Part shown: positions 52,548 through 61,734 of the stretch, piece by piece | Layout: each line of letters starts with the position of its first letter | Position numbering within the stretch: the first letter of the stretch is position 1 | From: Thalassobacillus sp043497085 | Lineage (GTDB): Bacteria > Bacillota > Bacilli > Bacillales > Halobacillaceae | Assembly: GCA_043497085.1 (NCBI GenBank) | Contig: JBIEKI010000021.1 | DNA length: 62,186 bases | Direction: 5' to 3' (one strand) | Notes under the pieces: generated by a model | The model's input: the letters and a program-made list of their open reading frames with translations, nothing else | What the model was told of the DNA's origin: nothing | The model's database searches: none | Position numbers and translations under genes: made by a program

Positions 52548-53012
52548 ATGAATTTAGAGGTACCACTAAGGTGTACAGGTGTGGCTGCAGTTTTAATAAA
52601 GAGAACTGACTCAGACTATAAAGTTTTATTACTTAAACGTGATACATCTGTTTTAAGAGATGTTTGGTGTTACATAGGTGGAGGAATCGAAGAAGGGGAA
52701 AAAGCCTGGGAAGCTGCTCTCAGAGAAGTTAAAGAAGAAACAGGAATTACAGATCTCTCGCTTTATAGCTCCAATCAATTTGACCAGATATATTCACCTA
52801 AAGAGAACTATATTTATATTGCACCGGTATTCGTAGGTTATGTTGATGAGTCACAAAAGGTAAATTTAAACTACGAGCATAGTGATTATAAATGGGTTTC
52901 CTTTAAAGAAGCATTGGATACAGTTTCAATACCAGGCAATGAGGAAGTCCTTCTTTCTATCGAGAAACACTTTGTTAATCGTCCACCACTACATTATCTA
53001 CGTGTACTATAA
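52548..53012 (+). CDS. Nudix hydrolase
   Basis: A 154-residue pyrophosphohydrolase. The Nudix box is complete: GGGIEEGEKAWEAALREV then KEETGI (about residues 44-67), with the metal-binding glutamates in REVKEE. It hydrolyses a nucleoside diphosphate linked to another moiety; substrate unknown. Start follows GGGAGGTCTC. Confidence 0.9.
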   Translation: MNLEVPLRCTGVAAVLIKRTDSDYKVLLLKRDTSVLRDVWCYIGGGIEEGEKAWEAALREVKEETGITDLSLYSSNQFDQIYSPKENYIYIAPVFVGYVDESQKVNLNYEHSDYKWVSFKEALDTVSIPGNEEVLLSIEKHFVNRPPLHYLRVL

Positions 53013-53336
53013 GATATTTACTTCCATATATAAAAATAAATTACTTATGACCCTTATCAATGTTAGTGGTACTTGGGCTGGTAAGTCATTTAGATACTTC
53101 GAAAATCAAGGGATTGATATAGCGAAAGCAAAACATAGCAGTAAAGGGATTTAACGTAAGACTGTTATTTTATTTGTTGTTCCCTGAATATTATAAAGGG
53201 ATACATGGGAAGAAGTATCGACTACAGTACCCAATAATTATGGAAGAAGAAAAAAGGACCGGGCGTACTTTGTTCGGTTTTTTTATATTTTTGTAAGATA
53301 TTTGAGTTTATCGCGTCTTATGTATAAGGAGGTGAG
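53013..53336 (+). other. Gene remnant and terminator between Nudix and sigma genes
   Basis: An open stretch near 53041-53154 reads LLMTLINVSGTWAGKSFRYF and stops, without its own start, so it looks like a gene tail. A hairpin with A-run and T-run (ACCG/CGGT, 53252-53287) follows and may be a terminator. Confidence 0.4.
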
Positions 53337-53825
53337 ATGGTGACACAGCTTGAGGATATTTATAATACATACTTTAAAGATGTATTTTTATATGTGTATA
53401 GTTTATCTGGCGATAAGCATATCTCTGAAGATATCACTTCGGAAACTTTTATGAAGGCATTAACATCGCTAGACAGTTTCAGAGGGGATAGTGATATCCG
53501 TGTTTGGTTATGCCAAATTGCCAAAAACAGTTATTACTCTTATTTGCGTAAGAAAAAAAGCTTTGTAGGTTTTGAGTCGGTTCCAGAAACAGCTAGTGGA
53601 GACAATGTAGAACAAGAAATAGCCACTTCAGAAGCGTCTATGAAGGCACATGAAATTATCCAGAATTTAAAAGAGCCATACAAAAAGGTCTTTACGCTCC
53701 GTGTATTTGGAGAACTGTCATTTAAGCAAATTGGCAAATTGTTTGGAAAGAGTGATAACTGGGCTTGTGTTACTTATCACCGCGCTAGAGAAAAGGTTAA
53801 AGCGCGATTGGGGGATTATCGATGA
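53337..53825 (+). CDS. ECF RNA polymerase sigma factor
   Basis: A 162-residue sigma-70 factor with only regions 2 and 4. Region 2 is HISEDITSETFMKALTSLDS (about 26-45), region 4 is VFTLRVFGELSFKQIGKLFG (about 118-137) followed by a helix-turn-helix. Start follows AAGGAGGTGAG. The stop overlaps its anti-sigma gene by four bases. It resembles the SigM/SigW group of envelope-stress factors. Confidence 0.9.
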   Translation: MVTQLEDIYNTYFKDVFLYVYSLSGDKHISEDITSETFMKALTSLDSFRGDSDIRVWLCQIAKNSYYSYLRKKKSFVGFESVPETASGDNVEQEIATSEASMKAHEIIQNLKEPYKKVFTLRVFGELSFKQIGKLFGKSDNWACVTYHRAREKVKARLGDYR

Positions 53826-54727
53826 AAATCAGCTGTAATGTGATCAGGGATATACTGCCGTTATATGCCGAGGATATGGCAAGTCAAGATACGAGAGATC
53901 TAGTCGAAGACCATATAGCTTCTTGTGAAAACTGCAAAAAACGCCTTAAAGAAATGCGGACTTTTGAAGAACCGCCAGTAGATACAGATATAGCTCCCTT
54001 AAGAAACATACAAAATACATTGCGAAGGAAAAAGCTGCAGACGATTATATTTTCAGTCATGGTAACATTGGTTTTTGCAGTGGTTACAATCGCTTATCTA
54101 ACAACGCCAGCATACCTATCTTATAATGAAGATGCGGTTTCAATCATTGAAAAGGATGACGGAACTGTACTTTTGAATTTTGGTGAAGAAGTCGCTGGAT
54201 TTGATGTAACCGAATATCCAGCAGCAGACAATTCAGGTTATGTCTATGATATAACGACATGGGAAACGATTTGGCACCAGAAAATAAGCAGAAACAACCT
54301 GGAAAATACGGTCTTAAACCCGAATGGGGAAACGGTCGCTTCAATCTACTATTACAATACCGATGGAAGTGAAAATACTTTAATTTATGGAGATCCAATA
54401 ACGGATGGTTCTGTTATGACGTTACCTCGGCTTGTTTTAAGCTACTATTTGTTGTTTGCTGTAGGATTTTCACTTATTTGTGGAATTGGATTGGTCATAT
54501 TCCGTAAGAACGAAAAAATAAGAAATGGACTAGAAAAGATTATTCTATTGCCTATCTCTTACCTGTTTGCTCACTTCCTTATAAAAGGTCTTCACTCTGC
54601 CACTTACCTTGCTGGACGAGACTTTTATCTAATATTACTAGTCGCCATTTCTTTATATTTTGCGTTGTTAGCTGGAAGGAACATATTAAAAAAATTATCA
54701 ATTAAGAAGCCGAAAAGCACTTTATAA
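53822..54727 (+). CDS. Zinc-finger anti-sigma factor
   Basis: A 301-residue protein. The N-terminal zf-HC2 domain (MKISCNVIRDILPLYAEDM, then DHIASCENCKKRL with the HxxxCxxC zinc site) binds the ECF factor encoded just upstream. A membrane helix (about 73-95), an extracellular sensor-like part and three more helices near the C-terminus follow. The ATGA overlap couples both genes. Confidence 0.88.
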   Translation: MKISCNVIRDILPLYAEDMASQDTRDLVEDHIASCENCKKRLKEMRTFEEPPVDTDIAPLRNIQNTLRRKKLQTIIFSVMVTLVFAVVTIAYLTTPAYLSYNEDAVSIIEKDDGTVLLNFGEEVAGFDVTEYPAADNSGYVYDITTWETIWHQKISRNNLENTVLNPNGETVASIYYYNTDGSENTLIYGDPITDGSVMTLPRLVLSYYLLFAVGFSLICGIGLVIFRKNEKIRNGLEKIILLPISYLFAHFLIKGLHSATYLAGRDFYLILLVAISLYFALLAGRNILKKLSIKKPKSTL

Positions 54728-54966
54728 TAGTTGTTGCTTTCACTAGTTTATAATAGACTCACCAATCAGTGATTCTTTTCTTAATTTTAGTTCTATATTA
54801 TTTGATACAGAAGGGTCCCTGATGGATTCAGATTTCTAAAACATGGCCAAAAAGTATCCTTTGAATTGGTTGAAACCCCAAACTCTACTGATCAGAGTCC
54901 ATCTTCAACAAAAGGGATAAAATAAGGTGAAAGTGAACCGAAGGGATTGTTAGTTTTGGAGTATAT

Positions 54967-55122
54967 TTATGTCGAATGGATACATGACTTCATTAAGGGT
55001 TGACCACTATCTTGTGAATTGTTTTCACTATAAAGACGGAGAGCTTCTTTGTAGATTTCTGAAGGAGGAAGGTTTTCGTAATAGTCTTTATCTCTCCCTA
55101 AATATATAACGGCCTGCAACAT
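54967..55122 (-). pseudogene. Remnant of an unrecognised gene
   Basis: A 51-codon leftward stretch (MLQAVIYLGRDKDYYENLP ... GQPLMKSCIHST) has coding character but no ribosome site upstream, in an otherwise gene-free kilobase (54728-55763). It is best read as the tail of a lost gene. Confidence 0.4.
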
Positions 55123-55210
55123 AAATTATATTTGCTGTATTATCTTATCCTTTTTATTTACTAATAATTAATGTATTGGGAACAGGGGTAGGGGTTAAAG
55201 AGGATTAATA

Positions 55211-55290
55211 ATATCTTGAGACTGAGTCTTTCTGAATAGGGGGCGATAGTTGCATTATGGCTATCGCTTATTCAGCTTGCGGAGCAATAG
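55211..55290. repeat. Dispersed hairpin repeat copy
   Basis: ATATCTTGAGACTGAGTCTT, GGGGGCGATAG paired with CTATCGC (55250-55267), then AGCTTGCGGAGCA. Same order as the copy at 60762. Confidence 0.75.
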
Positions 55291-55332
55291 TATATAAGAG
55301 TCAATGATACGTTTTATATTGGTCTTAGGGGG

Positions 55333-55506
55333 TGGTCAAGAACGTTTAGGAAATGGATTAGACATATTCTAAGAGCAGTTCCATTAGGAATTGGTGTAGC
55401 TACAATTGTATTGGTTATTCAAGGGTCTAATGAAGGAAGTACCCCAATCACATTTCTATCAATTGGAATGATATGTTTAGCGATATTACATTATGAAGAA
55501 AAGTAA
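55333..55506 (+). pseudogene. Small membrane-protein reading frame lacking a clear start
   Basis: Open frame WSRTFRKWIRHILRAVPLG ... LSIGMICLAILHYEEK with two hydrophobic segments and a stop at 55506, preceded by AGGGGGTGG but with no ATG, GTG or TTG in frame. It may use a rare start or have lost its first codons. Confidence 0.4.
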
Positions 55507-55550
55507 TTAGTAAAGCTAACAGAAGCTTTAGATATAAACATACTCGAATA

Positions 55551-55610
55551 TATCTCGAAATCAAACGTTATAGGGGGCGTTTAATCAACAAAGAATCGCC
55601 ATTTTATTAT
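55551..55610. repeat. Dispersed hairpin repeat copy
   Basis: TATCTCGAAATCAAACG, TAGGGGGCGTTTAATCAAC, then GAATCGCC. Confidence 0.65.
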
Positions 55611-55700
55611 TGTAAACCCTTCACTTTTTTTCATTTAATGCAAAGTTACATAACGATTAATACCATCATCTTAGCAGATGCATGGTATTTTTTAGGGGAC

Positions 55701-55740
55701 ATTACATTGCTTTACGATGTAAGTAGTTATACAATGTAAT
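55701..55740 (+). promoter_or_regulatory. Operator-like inverted repeat before the PadR gene
   Basis: ATTACATTG (55701-55709) and CAATGTAAT (55732-55740) are perfect inverted arms, with TTTACGATGTAA between. PadR proteins bind ATGT/ACAT palindromes at their own promoter. Confidence 0.6.
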
Positions 55741-55763
55741 TACTAATATTAGGAGGTAAAACT

Positions 55764-56090
55764 ATGGACAGAGAGCTGTTAAAGGGCAGTATTGAGATTT
55801 TATTGCTTTCATTACTAGCTGAAAAGGATTGCTATGGTTACGAAATGACCAAAAAACTAAGGGCTTTAAGCCAAGATTCCTACCATATGAATGAAGGAAC
55901 ACTGTATCCTGCTTTAAAAAGACTCGAAAAAAAAGAATGTGTGACTTCATATTGGAGTCATGAATCTGAGGGCGGGAGGAGAAAGTATTACTCTATAACC
56001 GAAACCGGAATTACTGTATTGGCAGAAAAACTTAAGAATTGGAAACAAATTAATTCGTTAATTGAAAATACAGTGGAGGAATTATCATGA
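55764..56090 (+). CDS. PadR-family transcriptional regulator
   Basis: A 108-residue winged-helix regulator. The family signature is plain: KGSIEILLLSLLAEKDCYGYEM, MNEGTLYPALKRLEKKECV and ESEGGRRKYYSITETG (given in parts). Start follows TAGGAGGTAAAAC. It overlaps by four bases the membrane-protein gene downstream, so it likely controls that pair through the upstream palindrome. Confidence 0.92.
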   Translation: MDRELLKGSIEILLLSLLAEKDCYGYEMTKKLRALSQDSYHMNEGTLYPALKRLEKKECVTSYWSHESEGGRRKYYSITETGITVLAEKLKNWKQINSLIENTVEELS

Positions 56091-56731
56091 AGGAGATTGA
56101 GCATTATGTAGAGGAAATCACCATGGATTTACCTGATGATGAAAAAAGAGAGTTAAGAGAAGAGATTTATGGACACCTTCGGGAACATGTGCAAGAGCTT
56201 TTAGTTAAAGGATATTCTGAAGATGTGGCTATTCGTTTGGCCATTGAATCATTTGGCAATAAGAATGACTTGAATCGGGAGTTAAAGAGGTCTTTTTTTC
56301 CGTTTTATAAACTGATCCGGTTTGTGTGGAGTGTCATATTTGCAACTGTATTTTTAAGCATTGCTTCCTATTCTGCTATGGAGTACTATCACCCGGAGTT
56401 TGATAATAGTCTGCCAATGTATAGTGTCGTAATGGCGATGTTTATCATAGCCTTTATTGCGGGTTTTGGTGAGGCTGGGTATGAAGCCCTTAATAGTAAA
56501 TTTAAATTGAAATGGCTATTAAATCCTTGGCTATTCTTCATGTTCCCATTTCTGGTCATTGGTGGAATTCAAACACTATTGCTATTTATGCAGCCAGAGC
56601 AATATCAGGATGGTTTATGGTTGGATTTGTACACCATTCCTATTGGTGCTTTTGCATACATTATTTCAAGACAACTATTCACCATACTTTTTGTGAGCAA
56701 TAAAAAAACTAAAAGAAATATGGTCAAGTAA
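56087..56731 (+). CDS. Membrane protein with N-terminal HAAS/permease-prefix domain
   Basis: A 214-residue protein. Residues 1-75 form the HAAS-type helical domain (MKEIEHYVEEITMDLPDDEK, then EEIYGHLREHV) usual in partners of PadR regulators; four membrane helices follow (about 82-200). The function of the family is unknown, though it often accompanies antibiotic or envelope-stress responses. Confidence 0.8.
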   Translation: MKEIEHYVEEITMDLPDDEKRELREEIYGHLREHVQELLVKGYSEDVAIRLAIESFGNKNDLNRELKRSFFPFYKLIRFVWSVIFATVFLSIASYSAMEYYHPEFDNSLPMYSVVMAMFIIAFIAGFGEAGYEALNSKFKLKWLLNPWLFFMFPFLVIGGIQTLLLFMQPEQYQDGLWLDLYTIPIGAFAYIISRQLFTILFVSNKKTKRNMVK

Positions 56732-56867
56732 GTTTCTAATAGTTGGATTAAATAGATTTTTTCTATTTCAAGATAAGGTTGTTAAGTAAATAATTTTGAA
56801 GTGGTTTAAGTGTTACTATATAAATTATTAGATATAAGAACTTATTTTAGGGGTTAGGAGGGATTGT

Positions 56868-57173
56868 ATGGATGTACTGATGTATTTATTTCTTGCAGCA
56901 TTGTTAATCCCATCAAATATATTCATAATAAAATGGAACAGAAGTGGGAATTTTCCCCTCTGGGTTTCTGGTATTTTATTAGCCATTCTTGGCGTTGTGC
57001 TTGGTTTTGCTGTTGGTGGAATCCTGGTGGGTCCTGGTAATGCTGGCCAAGGAGGAAGCATAATGGCCGCTTTTATAGGTCTTGTTACAGTAGCTAATGG
57101 ATTAATACATTTCTTCATAGGGCTTGTAATGATAATCGGAAAATTATTTACTAAAAAGAATACTCAAGTATAA
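56868..57173 (+). CDS. Three-helix membrane protein
   Basis: A 101-residue hydrophobic protein with three membrane helices and Gly-rich stretches (GGILVGPGNAGQGGS). The start follows AGGAGGGATTGT. No family recognised. Confidence 0.6.
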   Translation: MDVLMYLFLAALLIPSNIFIIKWNRSGNFPLWVSGILLAILGVVLGFAVGGILVGPGNAGQGGSIMAAFIGLVTVANGLIHFFIGLVMIIGKLFTKKNTQV

Positions 57174-57292
57174 GAATAATCCATAATCCAAGGCACGTAG
57201 ATTTAACAAGTGATTTGGTAGTTAATTTCAAATAAGAGTGGAATGATGTCAATCACCTACAGAAAAGGTGCTTTAGTTAATAATTCCTACAA

Positions 57293-57360
57293 AATATCTT
57301 GAAATCAACTCCTACTGTATCGGGAGCGATTGCTGTATTAGTGATCGCCCTATTTTTAAA
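57293..57360. repeat. Dispersed hairpin repeat copy
   Basis: AATATCTTGAAATCAACTCC, GGGAGCGAT paired with GATCGCCC, then a T-run. It separates two small membrane-protein genes. Confidence 0.7.
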
Positions 57361-57451
57361 TAATATTGATGAAAAACAGAATAAAGCCAAAATAAAATTC
57401 CATTTTATGTTATTTTTAAATGAGATAACTGTAAAGAGGGAGTGATTATAC

Positions 57452-57721
57452 ATGAACATGATAGAAGGTCCCTTTCTTGTAGCCATCGTCCCTGGGGTAA
57501 TCGTCTTATTATTAACGTGGTGGCTTAGAAAAAAAGACTTCCCGTTATTTGTACGAAATGCTCCTGGAATTTTAACTTTACTTGTTGCAATCACATTATT
57601 TTATATTGGATTCGTGAGAATTAGGGGGTTCGAAGGGGGAGCTTATGGGATACTAGCATTCTTTTTGCTTCTTTTTTCAATAGTGTCTTTTTTTATTGCA
57701 AAACCACAAAAGCACAAGTGA
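57452..57721 (+). CDS. Small membrane protein
   Basis: An 89-residue protein with three membrane helices (about 6-24, 36-54, 60-82). Start behind AAAGAGGGAGTG. Not recognised. Confidence 0.6.
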   Translation: MNMIEGPFLVAIVPGVIVLLLTWWLRKKDFPLFVRNAPGILTLLVAITLFYIGFVRIRGFEGGAYGILAFFLLLFSIVSFFIAKPQKHK

Positions 57722-57962
57722 AGTTGTAAGTATCTTGGAGTTAAATCTTCAACAATCACTTTTTCACTTACGGATTACGGAAGACTCAGTTTCCAGATAA
57801 TATCAGCATTTGTAACTATATAAGCACTGTTTCGTAAACGAGGTATAGTACTCTTTTGAGAAATGGTAGTTATCTTAGATATTGTAATATGGAATGAGTT
57901 GCTATTATTGTCGGAAGTGTAAGATGTATTATAGTTTTCACTTTTGTATTAGGAGGTTTTAT

Positions 57963-58277
57963 ATGCCGCGTTGTGATTACTGTGGAAATAAATGGGGATG
58001 GGTAATGACTTTAGAACGTACTTTTTCTCGTAATGCTGCTGTTTGTCCATATTGCAAAGAAAATCAGTATCAGACAACACGATCTAAAAGGTGGTGTACT
58101 CTCTTATATTTAATACCTATATTTGTAATGGCCTTATTGGTTGTTATGAATGTACCTATCCTTGCTTGGGCTATCATATGTTTTATGCTTTTTCCAGTTT
58201 TGACGTTAGTTGTACCGTTTATAGTTAAGTTAAGTAGCGAAAAGCAAAAAGATCCTTTTTGCGATGTTCCTTCATAA
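57963..58277 (+). CDS. CxxC-x20-CxxC zinc-ribbon membrane protein (TIGR04104-like)
   Basis: A 104-residue protein. It starts MPRCDYCGNKWGW and has a second pair CPYC about 20 residues later, the spacing of the cxxc_20_cxxc family; two membrane helices follow (about 44-63 and 66-88). ATG 57963 follows TAGGAGGTTTT. Function unknown. Confidence 0.75.
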   Translation: MPRCDYCGNKWGWVMTLERTFSRNAAVCPYCKENQYQTTRSKRWCTLLYLIPIFVMALLVVMNVPILAWAIICFMLFPVLTLVVPFIVKLSSEKQKDPFCDVPS

Positions 58278-58482
58278 CCTTAATAGCTCGATGGTGACTG
58301 GAGATTATCGACTGAGGTCTTAACTTAGTTAATCAATTTTCGGTGGCTTTACCTTAGCAACAGAACTTTAAATTGATTGTCATTACAGGTGTGTTGTTAC
58401 TTTAATTGGGGGCAAAAACGGAAAATCGATAAAAGGATAATACGCTTTATTTAATAGGTGGAGGAGAGGAGGTCTTACTGAC

Positions 58483-58707
58483 ATGACTCCGATGGTGATA
58501 ACGTTAGTCCTTGTTCCAACAATGATTACTAGTCTTATTGGTTACTTCTTATACAAATACAATAAACCTTCGAGTATAATCGTGATGTTACTAATTCCGA
58601 TCATTATTATGTACTTGCTTATAAGTTATGAAGTTTTATTTAGCATTCCTTTATCTATAATTATTGTCCTAATCGTTCATGGGTATAAAAAGTCTTATGT
58701 ATCTTGA
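58483..58707 (+). CDS. Small membrane protein
   Basis: A 74-residue protein of two or three membrane helices, start behind GGAGGAGAGGAGG. Not recognised. A decayed repeat copy (58700-58740) follows. Confidence 0.5.
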   Translation: MTPMVITLVLVPTMITSLIGYFLYKYNKPSSIIVMLLIPIIIMYLLISYEVLFSIPLSIIIVLIVHGYKKSYVS

Positions 58708-58832
58708 TTTTTAGTCTTGAATAAACGGGGCGATTGCTTAACTAGGAATGACTTCTATTCTTAATAATAGGTAATGCGAAATACTAATATAAACTAGAAT
58801 GGGGAGTAGCGCAAAACTATAAAATAAGGGAG

Positions 58833-59039
58833 TTGATCTTCCTGGTAATATTAGCGGAGTCATTACGTGCAATTTCTATTACAGTACTAGTTATGAGTTC
58901 AATTTTTTATGGTTCACATTTGGCAAAAATAAAAAAACAAAGGAAACTTTCAACTTTTGAATTTATCATGTACCTAGCAATTGGAATAGCAAGTACTTTA
59001 TTTGGAATCAGTTTGTTGCTTTTTACATTTGCTGGTTGA
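58833..59039 (+). CDS. Small membrane protein
   Basis: A 68-residue protein with two membrane helices. The TTG at 58833 is close to AAGGGAG, so the exact start is uncertain. Not recognised. Confidence 0.45.
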   Translation: MIFLVILAESLRAISITVLVMSSIFYGSHLAKIKKQRKLSTFEFIMYLAIGIASTLFGISLLLFTFAG

Positions 59040-59230
59040 AAGAAAATAAGGTGTTTGAACATGTGAGAGCGCATTTATATAGTTAGTAATATGAGAACCG
59101 AGAATATTATCTACTTTTATCTTGAAACATTATTCAAGAAATGAGTGCTTATCCTTATGAAGGTGATCCTCTATTAGTAATTAATACTGAGTTCTAATTT
59201 TGAAATACTTAGTACGTGAGGAGAGGGAAA

Positions 59231-59483
59231 GTGCGAAGAAATTTAGGTATTATTTCGGCTGCTTTATTTTTAATTAGTTTAGTTATATATATTACAATGC
59301 TTTTTGGAAATGATAGCTTTCTACTCGCTGGAGGGGTTACATCTATAATTGGTTTGGTTATTGCGCTGTTTTCTAAAAAGGGAATTTACCGAAAAAATTG
59401 GATTCATAGGTAACGGATTAATTGTTTTTATTACATTAATTATTCCCTTAGTTGTTACTACATTCTTCTGGAACACTCCTTAA
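59231..59483 (+). pseudogene. Small membrane-protein gene with a homopolymer frameshift
   Basis: GTG 59231 follows GAGGAGAGGG and gives 60 residues ending IYRKNWIHR. With one A fewer in the A6 run at 59392-59397 the frame continues as IYRKIGFIGNGLIVF ... TFFWNTP to 59483, adding a third membrane helix. So the gene is shifted, or the read has one extra A. Confidence 0.6.
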
Positions 59484-59664
59484 CTACTTTCCTGGGAATT
59501 GAGCCATTAGTTTGTAATCAAGATTTAAGTTATTGCGGAAAATTGCCCAATAGATGCGCTTGGCTTTTACACTAACAGAGCAGAAGAGTTTAAGAATAAC
59601 ATAAACAAATAAGATAAGCATAATGATTTTTTTACATATTAATATTTAGCAAAGGAGAGTTTTT

Positions 59665-59763
59665 GTGGTGCCTAAAGCTACTATTATTGTAATACTTTTT
59701 TTGCTAATAGGTGCATTAGGTTATTTCTTATTTATAAATGTGTTTATTCCAAATATGATGTAA
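59665..59763 (+). CDS. Very small membrane peptide
   Basis: A 32-residue ORF (MVPKATIIVILFLLIGALGY then FLFINVFIPNMM) that is nearly all membrane helix, with start behind AAAGGAG. Too short for family assignment. Confidence 0.45.
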   Translation: MVPKATIIVILFLLIGALGYFLFINVFIPNMM

Positions 59764-59876
59764 CTTTGGCAGTCTTGTTGTATTAACGGGGGAGAGAACT
59801 GAATTTTACATGTGATTTAGCTTTTCCTTATCCACTTACCGGGTAGAAGGAATTTATTGTTGAAGGGGGAATAAAT

Positions 59877-60131
59877 GTGGTGATTAAGGTGGTACTTCTA
59901 ACTCTTCTTCTTTTACAAGTCATATATTTACTGATAAAAGTTAAGAACAGTAAAGAGAAGAAATATTACATACCTGCCTTGTTTGTAAGTGTTATTACAG
60001 CCTGGTTTATTTATAAAACCCTTACTTTTAGTGGGTTTGCAGCTATTAACTCAACTATTTATTCTGCATTTGGGCTGCTTGTTTCATTTATCTTTACAGC
60101 ACACCCCCCATTTTTAAAAGAAAAAACTTGA
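59877..60131 (+). CDS. Small membrane protein
   Basis: An 84-residue protein with three membrane helices, GTG start behind GAAGGGGGA. Not recognised. Confidence 0.5.
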   Translation: MVIKVVLLTLLLLQVIYLLIKVKNSKEKKYYIPALFVSVITAWFIYKTLTFSGFAAINSTIYSAFGLLVSFIFTAHPPFLKEKT

Positions 60132-60133
60132 TG

Positions 60134-60230
60134 CATCTTGAATTCGAGTCCTCGACAATAGGGGGGAGGATATGGCTAAAAAGAGTACTCGCCTTTATTA
60201 CATAAGCATAGGGACGGAGCAGAAAAGTTC
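60134..60230. repeat. Dispersed hairpin repeat, degenerate copy
   Basis: CATCTTGAATTCGAGTCCTC, ATAGGGGGGAGGA, later GGGACGGAGCAGAAAAGTTC: same order of blocks as the copy at 60762. Confidence 0.6.
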
Positions 60231-60313
60231 AACAAATATATGATGTTAAATTTATATAGAGCATTAGAGTTGTGTAAGGACTTGAAAATTTTAATGAAAA
60301 GATGGGATAAGAA

Positions 60314-60715
60314 GTGAATGACTATATTGTATTAATACCATTATTTCTTGTTGTAATTGCAATGCTGAATCGTTCAGAGGTATTTTCAAAGATAGTTAAA
60401 TATATTGGTTATGGATACTTCTTTATAGTTTCGTTGATTTTTATCGTAGTAAGAGAGAGAATTTACGCTCTGTATCATAAGGGTTCTCCTATCCCAGAAA
60501 TTTATTGGGAGAAGAATTCGAACTGGGCTGATATAGGATTGCTTTTATATTTAGTGCCGACTGTAATTATATTCCTAATCCTAAGTTTATCTTGGTTTAA
60601 AAGAGAGAAAGACCTTAAAGGGAAAATTCTTATGTTTGTTTTCCTGGTAGTTGGGATGGCAGTCCTTTTCGGCTATGCTTTTTTCTTTAGTATGAGTTTG
60701 GGGTATAGACCGTAA
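60314..60715 (+). CDS. Membrane protein
   Basis: A 133-residue protein with four membrane helices (about 3-17, 28-44, 72-95, 105-126). GTG start with a weak site. Not recognised. Confidence 0.5.
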   Translation: MNDYIVLIPLFLVVIAMLNRSEVFSKIVKYIGYGYFFIVSLIFIVVRERIYALYHKGSPIPEIYWEKNSNWADIGLLLYLVPTVIIFLILSLSWFKREKDLKGKILMFVFLVVGMAVLFGYAFFFSMSLGYRP

Positions 60716-60761
60716 AGTGATTTTATTCAGGATACGGGTGCGTTAGTTGAAGATCTGCTTC

Positions 60762-60845
60762 AATATCTCGAAATCAAGTCTTCCGCAATAGGGGGCGATT
60801 GTTCAATATAGACGATCGCTTTTTTTAACTAGCGGAGCAGAACAA
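60762..60845. repeat. Dispersed hairpin repeat copy
   Basis: AATATCTCGAAATCAAGTCT, GGGGGCGATTG with GATCGC and a T7 run (terminator-like, 60791-60826), then AACTAGCGGAGCAGAAC. Best-kept model of the truncated form. Confidence 0.8.
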
Positions 60846-60933
60846 CACTTCAACAATGGAATGTTTTTTTATGGTAATTATATGGTAGCCTAGCATTAGG
60901 TTTTAATTGGTTGAAAGGGGAGGTATACCAAGA

Positions 60934-61146
60934 ATGAAATTTATAGAATGGTTCGGTTTTATAATTTGTTTAGGTTCTTTGATTGCTAACGGTATAATTC
61001 GACATAATGGCTTATCCGATACGTTTTGGGGGAATTTCACCTTTATTTTAATATTTGCTGGCGCAATTATTACTATTATTGCGTTCCTTATTAGGAAATT
61101 TGGTAACAAAGAAAATAATAAAGTATATAATGATTTGTCTCACTAA
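60934..61146 (+). CDS. Small membrane protein, intact copy of a duplicated gene
   Basis: A 70-residue protein with two membrane helices (about 5-23 and 33-54) and a Lys/Asn-rich tail. ATG 60934 follows GGGGAGGTATACC. A second copy lies 414 bp downstream with its middle replaced by N. Confidence 0.6.
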   Translation: MKFIEWFGFIICLGSLIANGIIRHNGLSDTFWGNFTFILIFAGAIITIIAFLIRKFGNKENNKVYNDLSH

Positions 61147-61175
61147 CGGATGCGGTAGTTTAATATTTGCTCCAA

Positions 61176-61254
61176 GATGTCTCGGAATCAAGTCTTCCAC
61201 AATAGGGGGCGATTGTTCAATATAGACGATCGCTTTTTTTAACTAGCGGAGCAG
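61176..61254. repeat. Dispersed hairpin repeat copy
   Basis: GATGTCTCGGAATCAAGTCT and GGGGGCGATTG/GATCGC plus T-run; identical to the copy at 60762 from GGGGGCG onward. Confidence 0.8.
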
Positions 61255-61489
61255 AACAACACTTCAACAATGGAATGTTTTTTTATGGTAATTATATGGT
61301 AGCCTAGCATTAGGTTTTAATTGGTTGAANNNNNNNNNNNNNNNNNNNNNNNNNNNNNNNNNNNNNNNNNNNNNNNNNNNNNNNNNNNNNNNNNNNNNNN
61401 NNNNNNNNNNNNNNNNNNNNNNNNNNTTCCTTATTAGGAAATTTGGTAACAAAGAAAATAATAAAGTATATAATGATTTGTCTCACTAA
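61253..61489 (+). pseudogene. Second copy of the duplicated small membrane-protein unit, with N gap
   Basis: 61253-61329 repeats 60839-60915 exactly, 61330-61426 is a run of 97 N, and 61427-61489 repeats 61084-61146. The missing part is 168 bp in the intact copy, so the gap is shorter than expected. Either a scaffolding artefact or a tandem duplication. Confidence 0.7.
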
Positions 61490-61517
61490 CGGATGCGGTA
61501 GTTTAATATTTGCTCCA

Positions 61518-61630
61518 AGATGTCTCGGAATCAAGTCTTCCACAATAGGGGGCAAATCTGGAACATACGGGTTTGCTCCTTTACTTATTTTTATGGGCAG
61601 GATAATGGAAGACTTGTAGTCGAGATAATG
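61518..61630. repeat. Dispersed hairpin repeat, full copy
   Basis: GATGTCTCGGAATCAAGTCT at the left and GACTTGTAGTCGAGATAATG at the right are inverted arms; inside, GGGGGCAAATC pairs with GGTTTGCTCC. Confidence 0.75.
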
Positions 61631-61734
61631 TATTATTTGAAACTATAATTAGTACTGGATCGTAAAGAAAGTAACGTACTTTTTAGAGTAGTAGCTATCT
61701 TTGTACCTAAGAATTTTATAAATCAGGAGGACAT

